This document shows positions 25,022 to 33,743 of a DNA stretch of 64,000 bases, piece after piece. Source of the DNA: Minwuia sp. GTDB taxonomy: Bacteria > Pseudomonadota > Alphaproteobacteria > Minwuiales > Minwuiaceae. The stretch covers positions 38,465-102,464 of the forward strand of contig JARGPL010000035.1 in the NCBI GenBank assembly GCA_029210175.1. The letters run 5' to 3'. The translations under genes were made by a program, and so were the position numbers. The notes beneath the pieces are model-generated. The model worked only from the letters and a program-made list of their open reading frames with translations. It made no database searches and had not been told where the DNA came from. The first letter of the stretch is position 1, and every line of letters begins with the position of its first letter.

Positions 25022-26196
25022 CCATGCAGATCAACGCTGAACCGTTCACCATCGCGGTTGAAGACGCCGTGCTGGGCGATCTGAAGGCCCGGCTGGCCCG
25101 CACCCGTTTCCCCAACGAAGTGGAAGGCGGTGGCTGGGGCTATGGCACCGACCTGACATACCTGCAGCGCATGGTGCGTCACTGGCGGGATGACTACGAC
25201 TGGCGGCATTGGGAATCCCTGCTGAACGGGTTCCCGAACTACATGGCCAAGGTCGACGGGTTTGACATTCATTTCCTGTGTGAGCAGGGCTCGGGGCCGG
25301 ATCCCATGCCGCTGCTGATCACGCATGGCTGGCCGGGATCGGTGTTCGAATTCCACAAGATCATCGAACCGCTGGCCCACCCGGAACGCTTTGGCGGGGA
25401 TGCGGCAGACGCTTTCACGGTGATCTGCCCGTCCTTGCCGGGATATGGCTGGTCCAGCGCACCTGCGGCGCCGATGCACCCGAAGGAAATTGCGGACCTC
25501 TGGGCGAAATTCATGACGCAGGTCTTCGGGCTGGAGAAGTTCGCCGCGCAGGGCGGTGACTGGGGATCCGTGATCACGTCCTGGCTGGCGCATCGCCATC
25601 CCGAGCGTTTGATCGGCATTCACCTCAACATGGTGCCGCTGAAACCGTATCTGGGTGGCGGTTCCCCGCCGGTGACCGAGGCGGAGAAGAAGTGGATCGG
25701 TCAGTTCCGCAAGCGGACAGCTCGGGCCATGGGGTATTTCCAGATCCAGGGCACGAAGCCGCAAACCCTGAACTATGGCCTTGCCGACTCGCCTGCCGGT
25801 CTCGCCGCCTGGATCACCGAGAAGTTCCAGCATCGCGTGAAGGAAGGGCCGGGCGAACTCAGTCTGTTCCCGATGGATGAACTGCTGACCAACATCATGA
25901 TCTACTGGGTCAACAATGCCCACAATTCTGCAAGCTGGATCTATACCGCTGTCACCCATCAGGGCGGCATGGAACTGGAAGCCCGCGCGGATGGCACCCC
26001 GGACCGCATCGACGTGCCGACCGGGTTCTGCCTGTTCCCCTATGACCTGGTGCCGATTCCGCCGGAAAGCTGGCTGCAGCGGGCCTATGACGTGCGGCGT
26101 CTGACGGCAGAGGCCGATGGTGGCCACTTTGCGGCCTGGGAAAAGCCAGAGGAACTGACCCGCGACATTCGCAGCTTCTTTGGTGATTTCCGATGA
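25018..26196 (+). CDS. Epoxide hydrolase (EHN-domain alpha/beta hydrolase)
   Basis: 392 aa. The N-terminal epoxide hydrolase domain (about 5-110) carries FTIAVEDAVLGDLKARLARTRFP and the oxyanion motif HGWPGS at 103-108. The nucleophile is Asp181 in QGGDWGS; the catalytic His is near 370 in ADGGHFAAWE. This is the layout of microsomal-type epoxide hydrolases that open epoxides to diols through an ester intermediate. Related family members also act on juvenile-hormone-like substrates. Coupled by overlaps to yqgE and to a MaoC gene, suggesting breakdown of an epoxidised acyl compound. Confidence 0.9.
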   Translation: MTMQINAEPFTIAVEDAVLGDLKARLARTRFPNEVEGGGWGYGTDLTYLQRMVRHWRDDYDWRHWESLLNGFPNYMAKVDGFDIHFLCEQGSGPDPMPLLITHGWPGSVFEFHKIIEPLAHPERFGGDAADAFTVICPSLPGYGWSSAPAAPMHPKEIADLWAKFMTQVFGLEKFAAQGGDWGSVITSWLAHRHPERLIGIHLNMVPLKPYLGGGSPPVTEAEKKWIGQFRKRTARAMGYFQIQGTKPQTLNYGLADSPAGLAAWITEKFQHRVKEGPGELSLFPMDELLTNIMIYWVNNAHNSASWIYTAVTHQGGMELEARADGTPDRIDVPTGFCLFPYDLVPIPPESWLQRAYDVRRLTAEADGGHFAAWEKPEELTRDIRSFFGDFR

Positions 26197-26681
26197 CCCG
26201 CACGCCGTCTATCGAAACCCCGGCAGATCGCGCCCGCTATTATGAGGATTACACGGTGGGGGAGATCATCAACGCCCCCGGCGTGACCCTGACAGAGAGC
26301 GACATCATCGAATTTGCCTTTCGCTATGATCCGCAGGCGTTCCACACGGATGTGGAATTCGCGAAGGACAGCATCTACGGCGGCCTGATCGCCAGTGGCT
26401 GGCAGGTTGGTGCGGTGGCCTTCCGCATGCTGGTGCAGGCCGGTTTCGTTGGCCGCGGGTCCATGGGCTCCCCCGGCATCAATGACCTGCGCTGGCCCAA
26501 CCCGGTGCGACCGGGGGACACGCTCTATGCGCGCACATCCGTCCTGTCCAAGCGTGACAGCCGCAGCCGTCCGGAACTTGGCCTGGTGACGATGGACTAT
26601 GTGGTCGAGAACCAGCACGGCATTCTCTGCTGTGCCTGGAACTCGGTCCAACTGGTCATGAAGCGCCCGCCGACCGCCTGA
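26193..26681 (+). CDS. MaoC-like hot-dog fold dehydratase
   Basis: 162 aa, overlapping the epoxide hydrolase by 4 bp. The hydratase-2 type motif appears as FAFRYDPQAFHTD with the catalytic Asp and His in place, followed by YGGLIASGWQV and GINDLRWPNPVRPGDTLYARTSVL. Members hydrate or dehydrate enoyl thioesters, usually of acyl-CoA. A paralogue lies at 38088-38543 with the same GGLI-SG and PG-D-RW-P-RPGDT blocks. The CoA ester handled is unknown. Confidence 0.88.
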   Translation: MTRTPSIETPADRARYYEDYTVGEIINAPGVTLTESDIIEFAFRYDPQAFHTDVEFAKDSIYGGLIASGWQVGAVAFRMLVQAGFVGRGSMGSPGINDLRWPNPVRPGDTLYARTSVLSKRDSRSRPELGLVTMDYVVENQHGILCCAWNSVQLVMKRPPTA

Positions 26682-26747
26682 GGGTTGGTCTGACAAGCTT
26701 GTGGGGTTGCCCCCGGATCGGCTGGTCGTGGAAAGCGGTGTCCCGGC

Positions 26748-27542
26748 TTACTTGCCCTTGAACCGGGGCTGGCGCTTTTCCATGAATGCCGTGCGGCCTT
26801 CCCGGAAGTCATCGCTGGCGAAGCAGGCGTCCACGGCGGCGTCGCAGGCGGCGATATCGCGCTTGTCGGCATCCTTCATGAGTTCGTCGATCGACATCTT
26901 GGCGGCCTGGATGGTCAGCGGTGCATTGTTCGCAATGCGGGCAGCGTAGTCGCGGACACAGGCTTCAAGTTCCACGGTCGGTACGACGCGGTTGATCAGG
27001 CCCATGCGTTCGGCCTCCGCGGCGTCGAACTGTCGGGCGGTGAAGAAGATTTCCTTGGCGAACGACGGCCCGACGATGTCGAGCAGTCGCCGCGTGCCGC
27101 CAACACCGTAGCCGAGGCCCAGGCGCGCGGCAGGCACCGCAAAGCGGGCATTGTCCGCCGCGATGCGAATATCGGCCGACAGGGACACCGCGACGCCGCC
27201 GCCAATGCAGAATCCGTTGATCATGGCGATGACCGGCTTCTTCACCTTCACCAGTGCCGCATGAGCCTGGCCCGCGACGGCGTCGTAGACCTTCGTCGCC
27301 TCCGGCGAATTGCGCTTCTCGCCGAATTCGGAAATGTCGGCCCCGGCGATGAAGGCCCGGTCGCCCGCGCCCTTCATGATGATCACGCGAATGTCCGGGT
27401 CATCGGCATAGGCCTGCACGATCCGGGGGATGGCAGCCCACATTTCGACCGAAACGGCGTTCCGCTTCTCCGGCTGATTGAAGATGATCCAGCCGATGGC
27501 GCCATCCCTTTCCGCCAGCATACGTGTGGTGTCGAGTTTCAT
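26748..27542 (-). CDS. Crotonase-superfamily protein (annotated enoyl-CoA hydratase type) lacking both canonical glutamates
   Basis: 264 aa from the ATG with complement at 27540-27542 (MKLDTTRMLAER), preceded by GGGGGAGAAG. The crotonase fold is clear: oxyanion residues in AFIAGADISEF and IGGGVAV, then GVGGTRRL. Aligned to rat enoyl-CoA hydratase, catalytic Glu144 corresponds to Ala118 and Glu164 to Ala138 (FAVPAARLGLGY), so ordinary syn-hydration is unlikely. A related reaction on a CoA ester (isomerisation, hydrolysis, decarboxylation) is more probable. It follows the CoA-transferase gene by 59 bp on the same strand. Confidence 0.87.
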   Translation of the reverse strand: MKLDTTRMLAERDGAIGWIIFNQPEKRNAVSVEMWAAIPRIVQAYADDPDIRVIIMKGAGDRAFIAGADISEFGEKRNSPEATKVYDAVAGQAHAALVKVKKPVIAMINGFCIGGGVAVSLSADIRIAADNARFAVPAARLGLGYGVGGTRRLLDIVGPSFAKEIFFTARQFDAAEAERMGLINRVVPTVELEACVRDYAARIANNAPLTIQAAKMSIDELMKDADKRDIAACDAAVDACFASDDFREGRTAFMEKRQPRFKGK

Positions 27543-27601
27543 TGCCTGCTTCTCCCCCAAGTATTCGGTCGTCGTCCGGTCAGCGTTCCGGCTGACCGAA
27601 A

Positions 27602-28798
27602 TCAAATGATGCCGCCGTCGCGCAAGGCGGCAATCCGAGCCGCGTCGTAGCCGATTTCCGCCAGGATGTCGTCGGTGTCCGCGCCCTTGGCACCCATGCG
27701 ATGCCGCAGCGCCGGATCGTGGTCCCCCACCTGGATCGGCTGGGCCACCAGGGTCAGATCCGGGCCGTCATCAGCCACCTTGCGTGCCATCTCCAGATGC
27801 CGGACCTGTGGGTCGGCAAAGGTCTGATCGATACTGTTGATCGGGCCGCAGGGCACCCCGGCGGCATTCAGCCAGTCGATCCAGTCCGCGCTGACGCGGG
27901 TCTTCAGGATCACGGCAATGCGGTCGTTCAGCGCTGCCCGGTTGCGGTAGCGCTTGCCGCCGGTCGCAAAATCCGGGTCCTGCGCCAGTTCGGGCGCGCC
28001 GATGCAGTCACAGAACCGCGCGTAGATCCGGTCCCCCACCGCCGCGACGTTGATATGGCCGTCTGCGGTCTCATAGGCGTTGGTGGGCACGGAGGTCGGA
28101 TGTTGATTGCCGACACGGCCCGCGACCTCCCCCTCCACCAGCCAGCGCGCGGCCTGGAAGTCGAGCATGAAGGTCTGGGCCTGCAGCAGCGACGTGCGGA
28201 TCCACTGGCCCTTGCCGGTCTGACCCCGTGCCAGCAGAGCCATCAGGATGCCCTGCGCGGCCAGCAGACCGGCGGTCAGGTCGGCGGTGGGAATGCCGAC
28301 GCGCATTGGTGGCGCGTCCGGATCGCCGGTGATGGACATCAGCCCGCCGAGCCCCTGGGCGATCTGGTCCACGCCGGGGCGTTCACGATAAGGACCGTCC
28401 TGCCCGAAGCCGGAGATGCTGGCCAGGATGATGCGCGGGTTGGTGGTACTCAGCGCTGGCCAGTCGATGCCCAGCCGTTCCTTCACGTCCGGGCGATAGT
28501 TCTCGACCACCACATCGGCCTGCCGGACCAGGTCCAGCATCGTGGCGCGGCCTGCCGCTTCCTTCAGGTTCAGGGTCATGCCGCGCTTGTTGCGGTGCAG
28601 GTTCTGGAAGTCCGGTCCGTCGCGCGGTCCGCCGAGGCCGCCGTCGCCGCCTGCCGAATCCGGCGTCTCGATCTTGATGACGCGCGCGCCCCAGTCGGCC
28701 AGTTGACGCACCGCCGTCGGTCCCGCGCGGACCCGGGTCAGGTCAAGCACACGATAGGGGCTGAGGGGCAGGGGGGTGTCGTCCGTGAAGTCCGTCAT
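27602..28798 (-). CDS. CaiB/BaiF family III CoA-transferase
   Basis: 398 aa. Family signatures: [33 protein letters not shown] at the N-terminus, [36 protein letters not shown] (catalytic Asp region near 167 should follow in the [12 protein letters not shown] block) and [22 protein letters not shown]. Family III enzymes move CoA between carboxylates through mixed anhydride chemistry, as in carnitine, formyl or bile-acid CoA transfer. Paired with the crotonase gene, it suggests activation and processing of a small acid. It overlaps lipB by 4 bp. Confidence 0.9.
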   Translation of the reverse strand: MTDFTDDTPLPLSPYRVLDLTRVRAGPTAVRQLADWGARVIKIETPDSAGGDGGLGGPRDGPDFQNLHRNKRGMTLNLKEAAGRATMLDLVRQADVVVENYRPDVKERLGIDWPALSTTNPRIILASISGFGQDGPYRERPGVDQIAQGLGGLMSITGDPDAPPMRVGIPTADLTAGLLAAQGILMALLARGQTGKGQWIRTSLLQAQTFMLDFQAARWLVEGEVAGRVGNQHPTSVPTNAYETADGHINVAAVGDRIYARFCDCIGAPELAQDPDFATGGKRYRNRAALNDRIAVILKTRVSADWIDWLNAAGVPCGPINSIDQTFADPQVRHLEMARKVADDGPDLTLVAQPIQVGDHDPALRHRMGAKGADTDDILAEIGYDAARIAALRDGGII

Positions 28799-29442
28799 GC
28801 CGCAACCTCCGCTGCTGTGCCGAAGACCTCCGCGAACGTCCGGCGCAGCACTGCATCCACTTCGACCATGTCCGCGACGACGCCAAGATCGTGCAGCGAC
28901 GTCACGCCGAATTCCTGGATGCCGCAGGGGACGATGCCGGTGAAGTGGCTCAGGTCAGGATCGACGTTGATGGAAATGCCGTGAAATGTCACCCAGCGGC
29001 GCACGCGGACACCGATGGCGGCGATCTTTTCCTCCCGCCCGTCATCACGCACGACCCAGACCCCGACACGTCCGTCCCTGCGTTCCCCCGTGACACCGAA
29101 AGCGGCCAGGGTGGCAATGACCCAGTTTTCCAGGTCATGCACGAAGCGTCGGACATCCTGCCCCCGCTGCTTCAGGTCCAGCATGACATAGCCGATGCGC
29201 TGGCCGGGCCCGTGGTAGGTATATTCGCCGCCGCGACCCGCCTGATAGACGGGGAACCTGTCCGGCTGCAGCAGGTCGGCGCTGTCCGCCGATGTGCCGG
29301 CGGTATAGATCGGCGGATGTTCCAGCAGCCAGACGCAGTCCGGGGCCGCGCCTTCGCGAATGGCCGCCACCCGCGCCTCCATCCATTCGACAGCATCCGG
29401 ATAGGACACCGGACTGTCTGATATCCGCCATTCGGAATTCAT
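28795..29442 (-). CDS. lipB: Lipoyl(octanoyl) transferase LipB
   Basis: 215 aa. LipB hallmarks: [36 protein letters not shown], catalytic Lys139 in [10 protein letters not shown] and Cys173 in [10 protein letters not shown]. It moves the octanoyl chain from acyl-carrier protein to lipoyl domains of 2-oxoacid dehydrogenases. It is the first gene of a leftward lipB-CoA transferase-crotonase run. The lipB start is 65 bp from the divergent fliN start. Confidence 0.95.
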   Translation of the reverse strand: MNSEWRISDSPVSYPDAVEWMEARVAAIREGAAPDCVWLLEHPPIYTAGTSADSADLLQPDRFPVYQAGRGGEYTYHGPGQRIGYVMLDLKQRGQDVRRFVHDLENWVIATLAAFGVTGERRDGRVGVWVVRDDGREEKIAAIGVRVRRWVTFHGISINVDPDLSHFTGIVPCGIQEFGVTSLHDLGVVADMVEVDAVLRRTFAEVFGTAAEVAA

Positions 29443-29450
29443 CGGATCTG

Positions 29451-29466
29451 TTTACCGCCTGCTAAC
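29451..29466 (+). promoter_or_regulatory. Weak CtrA-like box upstream of fliN
   Basis: TTTA-CCGCCTG-CTAAC resembles the CtrA consensus TTAA-N7-TTAAC with two mismatches. It ends 41 bp before the fliN ATG, in the shared gap with lipB. On its own this is weak; it is listed because motA carries a closer match. Confidence 0.2.
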
Positions 29467-29507
29467 CATGAGGCGTCATGATAGCGCCAGTTTGTACAGG
29501 AGACGAC

Positions 29508-29774
29508 ATGAGCAATCAGGAACCGGCGACCGTCGAAATGGCGTTGAGCGATGTGGAGGTCGAAATCTCCGTTGTGCTCGGTCGCGCGCAGATGCCGATC
29601 CATCAGTTGCTGAAGATGGGCCGTGGCGCCGTCATCGAACTTGATGCCGATGTCGATGACCCCGCCTGGATCCTGGCCAACGACAAGGTCATTGCCCGTG
29701 GCGAGATCGTCGTGACCGGCGAGCATGTGGGCATTTCCGTCCTCGACACCTTCCAGGACAACGGTGGCGACTGA
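29508..29774 (+). CDS. fliN: Flagellar motor switch protein FliN family
   Basis: 88 aa from the ATG at 29508 (MSNQEPATVEMALSD), with AGGAGAC 4-10 nt upstream; an in-frame start at 29478 adds ten unlikely residues. The SpoA domain is recognisable: VEVEISVVLGRAQMPIHQLLKMGRGAVIELD, then PAWILANDKVIARGEIVVTGEHVGISVLD. FliN forms the distal C-ring with FliM and FliG. It stands apart from any flagellar cluster in this window, like motAB 20 kb away, so flagellar genes in this genome are dispersed. Confidence 0.92.
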   Translation: MSNQEPATVEMALSDVEVEISVVLGRAQMPIHQLLKMGRGAVIELDADVDDPAWILANDKVIARGEIVVTGEHVGISVLDTFQDNGGD

Positions 29775-29824
29775 TCTGGGGCTATCCTGTCAGCGTCGGC
29801 AGGATACCGCTGACCCGTCGATCA

Positions 29825-30772
29825 TCATCCCCGCCCGTGCGGCGCGGAAAAGTCGATATCCGGTCCCACCGCGACGACACGGGTCGGGTTCACCGTCTCA
29901 TGGCTGGCGTAATAGTGGGTGCGGATGTGATCCATGTTCACCGTCTCCGCAACACCGGGCCACTGATACAGCTCCCGGGTCCAGCCAGACAGGTTCGGAT
30001 AGTCCGCCAGCCTGCGGATGTTGCACTTGAAATGCCCATGGTAGACGTGATCGAAGCGGATCAGGGTCGGGAACAGGCGCCAGTCCGCTTCCGTGATCCG
30101 GTCCCCGGTCAGATAGCGGTTTTCGGCCAGAATTGACTCCAGCCAGTCGAGGGATTCGAACAGGGCATGCACCGCGTCCTCGTAAGCTTCCTGCGTCACG
30201 GCGAAGCCGCTGCGGTAGACCCCGTTGTTGACCGTCTCGTAGACCCGGTCGTTGATCGCGTCGATGGCGGGGCGCAGGTCCGCCGGATAGAAATCGCCCG
30301 GAGCAGCGAACGCGTCGAAGGCGCTGTTCAGCATGCGGATGATCTCGGATGATTCATTGGAAACGATGCGGCGGGTCTGCTTGTCCCACAGCACGGGCAC
30401 GCTGCTGCGCCCGGAATACTTCGGGTCGGTCGTGGTATAGAGCTGGTGTGAATAGGTGAAACCGTTCACCGGGTCGCCCGTGGCCCCGGGATAATCGGTG
30501 AACTCCCAGCCGTTCTCCATCATCAGCGGATTGACGACGGAAAAGCCGATCACGTCCTGCAACCCCTTCAAGGCCCGGAAGATCAGGGTGCGATGCGCCC
30601 AGGGGCAGGCGTAGGAGACATAGAGGTGATAGCGCCCGGCCTCGGCGGGGTAGGGGGTGCTGCCGTCGTCGCTGACCCAGTTGCGCAGCTGTGCCGCGTT
30701 GCGCACGAACGCGCCGCTGGTCGAAGGCTTGCGCTGTTGCGCACGCCACACACCGTTCTCGAGCAGACCCAT
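29825..30772 (-). CDS. Glutathionyl-hydroquinone reductase (xi-class GST)
   Basis: 315 aa from the ATG with complement at 30770-30772 (MGLLENGVWRAQ); longer frames would overlap the divergent LysR gene. The family mark is the catalytic Cys56 in SYACPWAHR, with VVNPLMMENGWEF, Y-S-GRSSVPVLWD and NESSEIIRMLN in the thioredoxin-like half. The helical half has TGDRITEADWRLFPTLIRFD. Such enzymes reduce glutathionyl-hydroquinones back to hydroquinones using GSH. A perfect 16-bp palindrome lies in the gap with the LysR gene. Confidence 0.93.
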   Translation of the reverse strand: MGLLENGVWRAQQRKPSTSGAFVRNAAQLRNWVSDDGSTPYPAEAGRYHLYVSYACPWAHRTLIFRALKGLQDVIGFSVVNPLMMENGWEFTDYPGATGDPVNGFTYSHQLYTTTDPKYSGRSSVPVLWDKQTRRIVSNESSEIIRMLNSAFDAFAAPGDFYPADLRPAIDAINDRVYETVNNGVYRSGFAVTQEAYEDAVHALFESLDWLESILAENRYLTGDRITEADWRLFPTLIRFDHVYHGHFKCNIRRLADYPNLSGWTRELYQWPGVAETVNMDHIRTHYYASHETVNPTRVVAVGPDIDFSAPHGRG

Positions 30773-30851
30773 GATGCCATCCTTCCATGCTGATGCGGTC
30801 AGATATGGGGCATCCGCTGCTGACAGGCCACCGCGCCCGTGGAACAATCGC

Positions 30852-30867
30852 GTTTCCAAATGGAAAC
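30852..30867. promoter_or_regulatory. Perfect palindrome in the divergent GHR/LysR gap, candidate operator
   Basis: GTTTCCA-AA-TGGAAAC is a perfect inverted repeat. It ends 11 bp before the LysR ATG and is 80 bp upstream of the reductase start. LysR-type regulators commonly bind dyads in the gap shared with a divergent target gene, so this could be the autoregulatory site. Its closeness to the ATG would place it over the LysR leader. Confidence 0.5.
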
Positions 30868-30878
30868 AGGGTGCGCGC

Positions 30879-31802
30879 ATGCATGATCTCTCCGCCATGG
30901 CGGTATTTGCGGCAATTGCGGAGGCGGGAAGCCTGACCGTGGCGGCGGAGCGGCTGTCGCTGTCCAAGTCCGCTGTTTCCAAACAGCTGTCGCGGCTGGA
31001 GGAACGGCTGGGCGCGCGGCTGGTCAACCGCAACACCCGGCAGGTCAGCCTGACGGAGGTCGGCACGGTCTATTTCGAATTCTGCACCCGCATCCTGGAG
31101 GAGGCGGAGGCGGCAGAGACGGCTGTGGCCAACCTGCAGGGTGCGCCGCGTGGCCGCCTGCGGGTCAACGCCCCGATGAGCTTTGGCACCATGCACCTGG
31201 CCGAGGCGCTGACCGGTTTCGCCAGACAATACCCGGAGATCGTGGTCGATCTGGAACTGACCGACAGTTTCGTGGATCTGGTCGATGGCGGTGTCGACGT
31301 CGCCGTCCGCATCACCTCGATGCAGGACTCAACCCTGATCGCCCGGCAACTGGCCCCGGCGCGCCGCCTGGCCGTCGCCAGCCCCGACTATATCGCCCGC
31401 CACGGGGCACCCGAACACCCGCGCGATCTGCGCAGCCACAATTGCATGATCTACACGCTGGCCCCGAACCCCGGCACCTGGACCTTCCAGACGGCCGACG
31501 GGACGATGCCGGTACAGGTCGGTGGCACCATCCGATCCAACAATGGCGAAGTACTGCGGGAAGCGGCGATTGCCGGACTCGGCATCCTGGTCGATCCGAC
31601 CTTCATCACCTACCGCGCCATCCGCGACGGCCGTCTTGTACCCGTGCTGACCGGCTTCGACCTGGGACAGTCCGGCATCTACGCCGTCTACCCCAACCGC
31701 CGCCATCTCTCGCCCAAGGTCCGCGCCTTCATCGACTTCCTCGGCAACCACTTCGGCGACCCGCCGTACTGGGACCGGCATATCGATGTCGTTCGCCCCT
31801 GA
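30879..31802 (+). CDS. LysR family transcriptional regulator
   Basis: 307 aa from the ATG at 30879 (MHDLSAMAVFAAIAEAG). The winged helix-turn-helix (about 1-60) reads SLTVAAERLSLSKSAVSKQLSRLEERLGARLVNRNTRQVSLTEVG. The effector domain starts near 90 (GRLRVNAPMSFGTMHLAEAL) and has the type VDLELTDSFVDLVDGGVDVAVRI of the CrgA/AaeR-like group. It is divergent from the glutathionyl-hydroquinone reductase, so quinone or electrophile sensing is a reasonable guess. Confidence 0.92.
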   Translation: MHDLSAMAVFAAIAEAGSLTVAAERLSLSKSAVSKQLSRLEERLGARLVNRNTRQVSLTEVGTVYFEFCTRILEEAEAAETAVANLQGAPRGRLRVNAPMSFGTMHLAEALTGFARQYPEIVVDLELTDSFVDLVDGGVDVAVRITSMQDSTLIARQLAPARRLAVASPDYIARHGAPEHPRDLRSHNCMIYTLAPNPGTWTFQTADGTMPVQVGGTIRSNNGEVLREAAIAGLGILVDPTFITYRAIRDGRLVPVLTGFDLGQSGIYAVYPNRRHLSPKVRAFIDFLGNHFGDPPYWDRHIDVVRP

Positions 31803-31841
31803 CCATTTGTGCGGGTGGTCCTGCATGCTATGGTTGCGTCA

Positions 31842-32809
31842 TGAGTGCGGGTGAGAAAGAGCCGAAGATCTGGCATCAGGTTGCCGACGCAGGCTTCGGC
31901 GCGGCGGTGGAGGCAAGCGGTTTCCGGCGCGTGGGCCGAACCATGTGGCGGCGCGACAGCGACCGGGTCGCGTGGCGGGTCTGCCTCGCGCGGGGCTTTG
32001 CCATGACCCCCAACTCCTTCCGGGGTTCTTACGGTGGTTTCGTTCAGGAAGTCGATGATCTGGTGAAACTGTACCACCCGAAGCGGCGACTGGAGAACAT
32101 GCCGGGGACTTCAACGCCCTGGCATCTGGGCGGTGGGTTGGAATACGATAGGACAGCGGCTGAAATTCAGGCGCTTAAAGAATATGGCGAAGCGTATGAG
32201 GCTCGCCCGACTGGCTGGCGCGGGATTTGGGCAGACCTTGTGAATCCGCTGCCATCGAAGCCCCCCGCGCCACATTCAAGCATTCCGTTCTATGCGACCG
32301 CCGGGATCTCGAGCGCGGAATCGGCGTTCATTGTTGGCGGAGAGTGGGACGTTGCAGCGGTGAGCGAGGTGATGACCCGCCAATGGCGGAACCATGCGAT
32401 CCCTTGGATCGAGGACCGTTTCGACTTCTTGAACTTGTATGAACAGTGCTGGGGTCCCAAAGCGCACAAGGCAGGCTCCAGCTACTATGTCGAGCCTGAA
32501 AGCTACGCTGCTGCAAAGTTGGTGGGTGACCAGGGTTGGATCGATACAATGGCAGAAACTGCCTTTGCGCGAGGCCGCGTGACATACGATGAAATCTGGT
32601 TGGAATTGGAAAAGAACGGAGATTTCAAGCGAGAGGCCGTACGGTCCGGCGAGGTCAGGCGGGAAACCTTGGCCCAGAACAAGTATCGCGGGCGGTTGAT
32701 GGATGGGGCGACGGTTCTGGCGATTGCCGAGGCCATGAGCATCAAGGTGCCGGAGCATGGCATCGATTTTGAGGCATTTGGCAGGCCAATAGAGCCGATC
32801 AGAATCTGA
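31842..32809 (+). CDS. Protein of unknown function (intact copy of a tandem pair)
   Basis: 322 aa from the ATG at 31842 (MSAGEKEPKIWHQVA). I do not recognise a family with confidence; residues 5-60 (ADAGFGAAVEASGFRRVGRTMWRRDSD) faintly recall DUF4304-like proteins. The C-terminal two thirds contains IPWIEDRFDFLNLYEQ, GDQGWIDTMAETAFARGRVTYDEIW and IKVPEHGIDFEAF. No signal peptide or membrane helix. From about 32140 onward the codon use looks less GC-biased than in flanking genes, suggesting acquired DNA. The C-terminal half is repeated in the next ORF. The gene lies 39 bp after lysR. Confidence 0.7.
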
Positions 32810-32946
32810 GGGACTTGAGATAGTCGAGTTCTCATAAAGGCCCTCAGAAACCCTAGGATTTCCTAGTTATTCGGTGCGCGTTCCATGCGTTCTGGGATGC
32901 ACGAAGGGCCCGGCCGACTGGACTGCGAGGTTTCTGGGAGGATCTG

Positions 32947-33516
32947 GTGAACCCGATGCCTCCTCAACCACAGATCGCCGACTCGCGCTTGCCGTTCTAT
33001 GAGAGCGCAGGGGAACAGAGCCACCAGGCAGCATTTGTCGTCCGTGCGCTGTGGACCGTGCCTGCGGTTTCGGAATCGCTTGTGCGACAATGGCAGGTCT
33101 TTGGTCTGCCTTGGATCGATGAGCGTTTCGACTTCGCGCAGTTGTATGAACGAAAGTGGTGCCGAAAAGCCAATAGAAAGGCGTCCAGCATCTGCTATCG
33201 ACCTGAGTATTATGCGGCGGCAAAGTTGATGGACGATCAAGCCTGGATCGACACATTGGCGGAAACGGCATTCGCCGAAGGGCGCGTGACGCACGATGAG
33301 GTCTGGGAGGAACTGAGAGAGAATGGCGACCTTGAATCGCCAAGTGTGAAGTCTGGTGAGGTCAAGCGCGAGACCATAGTCAACAACACCTACAAGGGAC
33401 GGTTCATGCCCGCTGCAACGGTGTTGGCAATCGCCGATTCCATGGCGATCAAGGTGCCGGAACACGGGATTGATTTCGACGCGGTCGACCTGCCGATCTC
33501 GATTTATAGACCATGA
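32947..33516 (+). CDS. Probable 5'-truncated tandem duplicate of the preceding gene
   Basis: 189 aa if begun at the GTG at 32947 (VNPMPPQPQIADSRLPFYES). It aligns along its whole length with residues about 133-322 of the upstream protein (for example YYAAAKLMDDQAWIDTLAET against SYAAAKLVGDQGWIDTMAET, and IKVPEHGIDFDA against IKVPEHGIDFEA). Homology continues upstream of the GTG in the same frame (ARPTGLRGFWEDLVNP at 32908-32952), back toward a TAG at 32854, so the GTG is an internal codon of a decayed copy. No ribosome site fits it. Most likely a pseudogene fragment; translation is doubtful. Confidence 0.55.
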   Translation: MNPMPPQPQIADSRLPFYESAGEQSHQAAFVVRALWTVPAVSESLVRQWQVFGLPWIDERFDFAQLYERKWCRKANRKASSICYRPEYYAAAKLMDDQAWIDTLAETAFAEGRVTHDEVWEELRENGDLESPSVKSGEVKRETIVNNTYKGRFMPAATVLAIADSMAIKVPEHGIDFDAVDLPISIYRP

Positions 33517-33743
33517 GAGCCAGCCGGGATCAGTCTGCCGCTGTCCCGCTTGGCATCGCAAGTCTTGGATCAGGCCAGCTCACTTTCGCTCATTGGTAGT
33601 TGAACCAGCGATCGCAAATGATGAGGCCAGAATGACGGATCCCACGGTGATGCGTTCGGCCATCTCGACATTGCCGGTTTGCCTCAACCGCTTTTCCAAT
33701 CTGTAGGATTGAGCGATACCTTCAGTCATTTGCGAAATGACGT
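33517..33743. other. Non-coding accessory stretch with a doubtful small membrane ORF
   Basis: No convincing gene. On the minus strand an ORF at 33580-33729 could encode 49 aa (MTEGIAQSYRLEKRLRQTG...) with one hydrophobic segment (ITVGSVILASSFAIAGS), but it has no clear ribosome site and I find no family. The stretch lies between the decayed duplicate and the IS3 scar and probably is leftover DNA from their history. Confidence 0.3.

Noticed and set aside
32807..32848. Inverted repeat CTGAGGG...CCCTCAG after the unknown gene as terminator
   Set aside because: The loop is about 28 nt, the arms are short, and no T tract follows.
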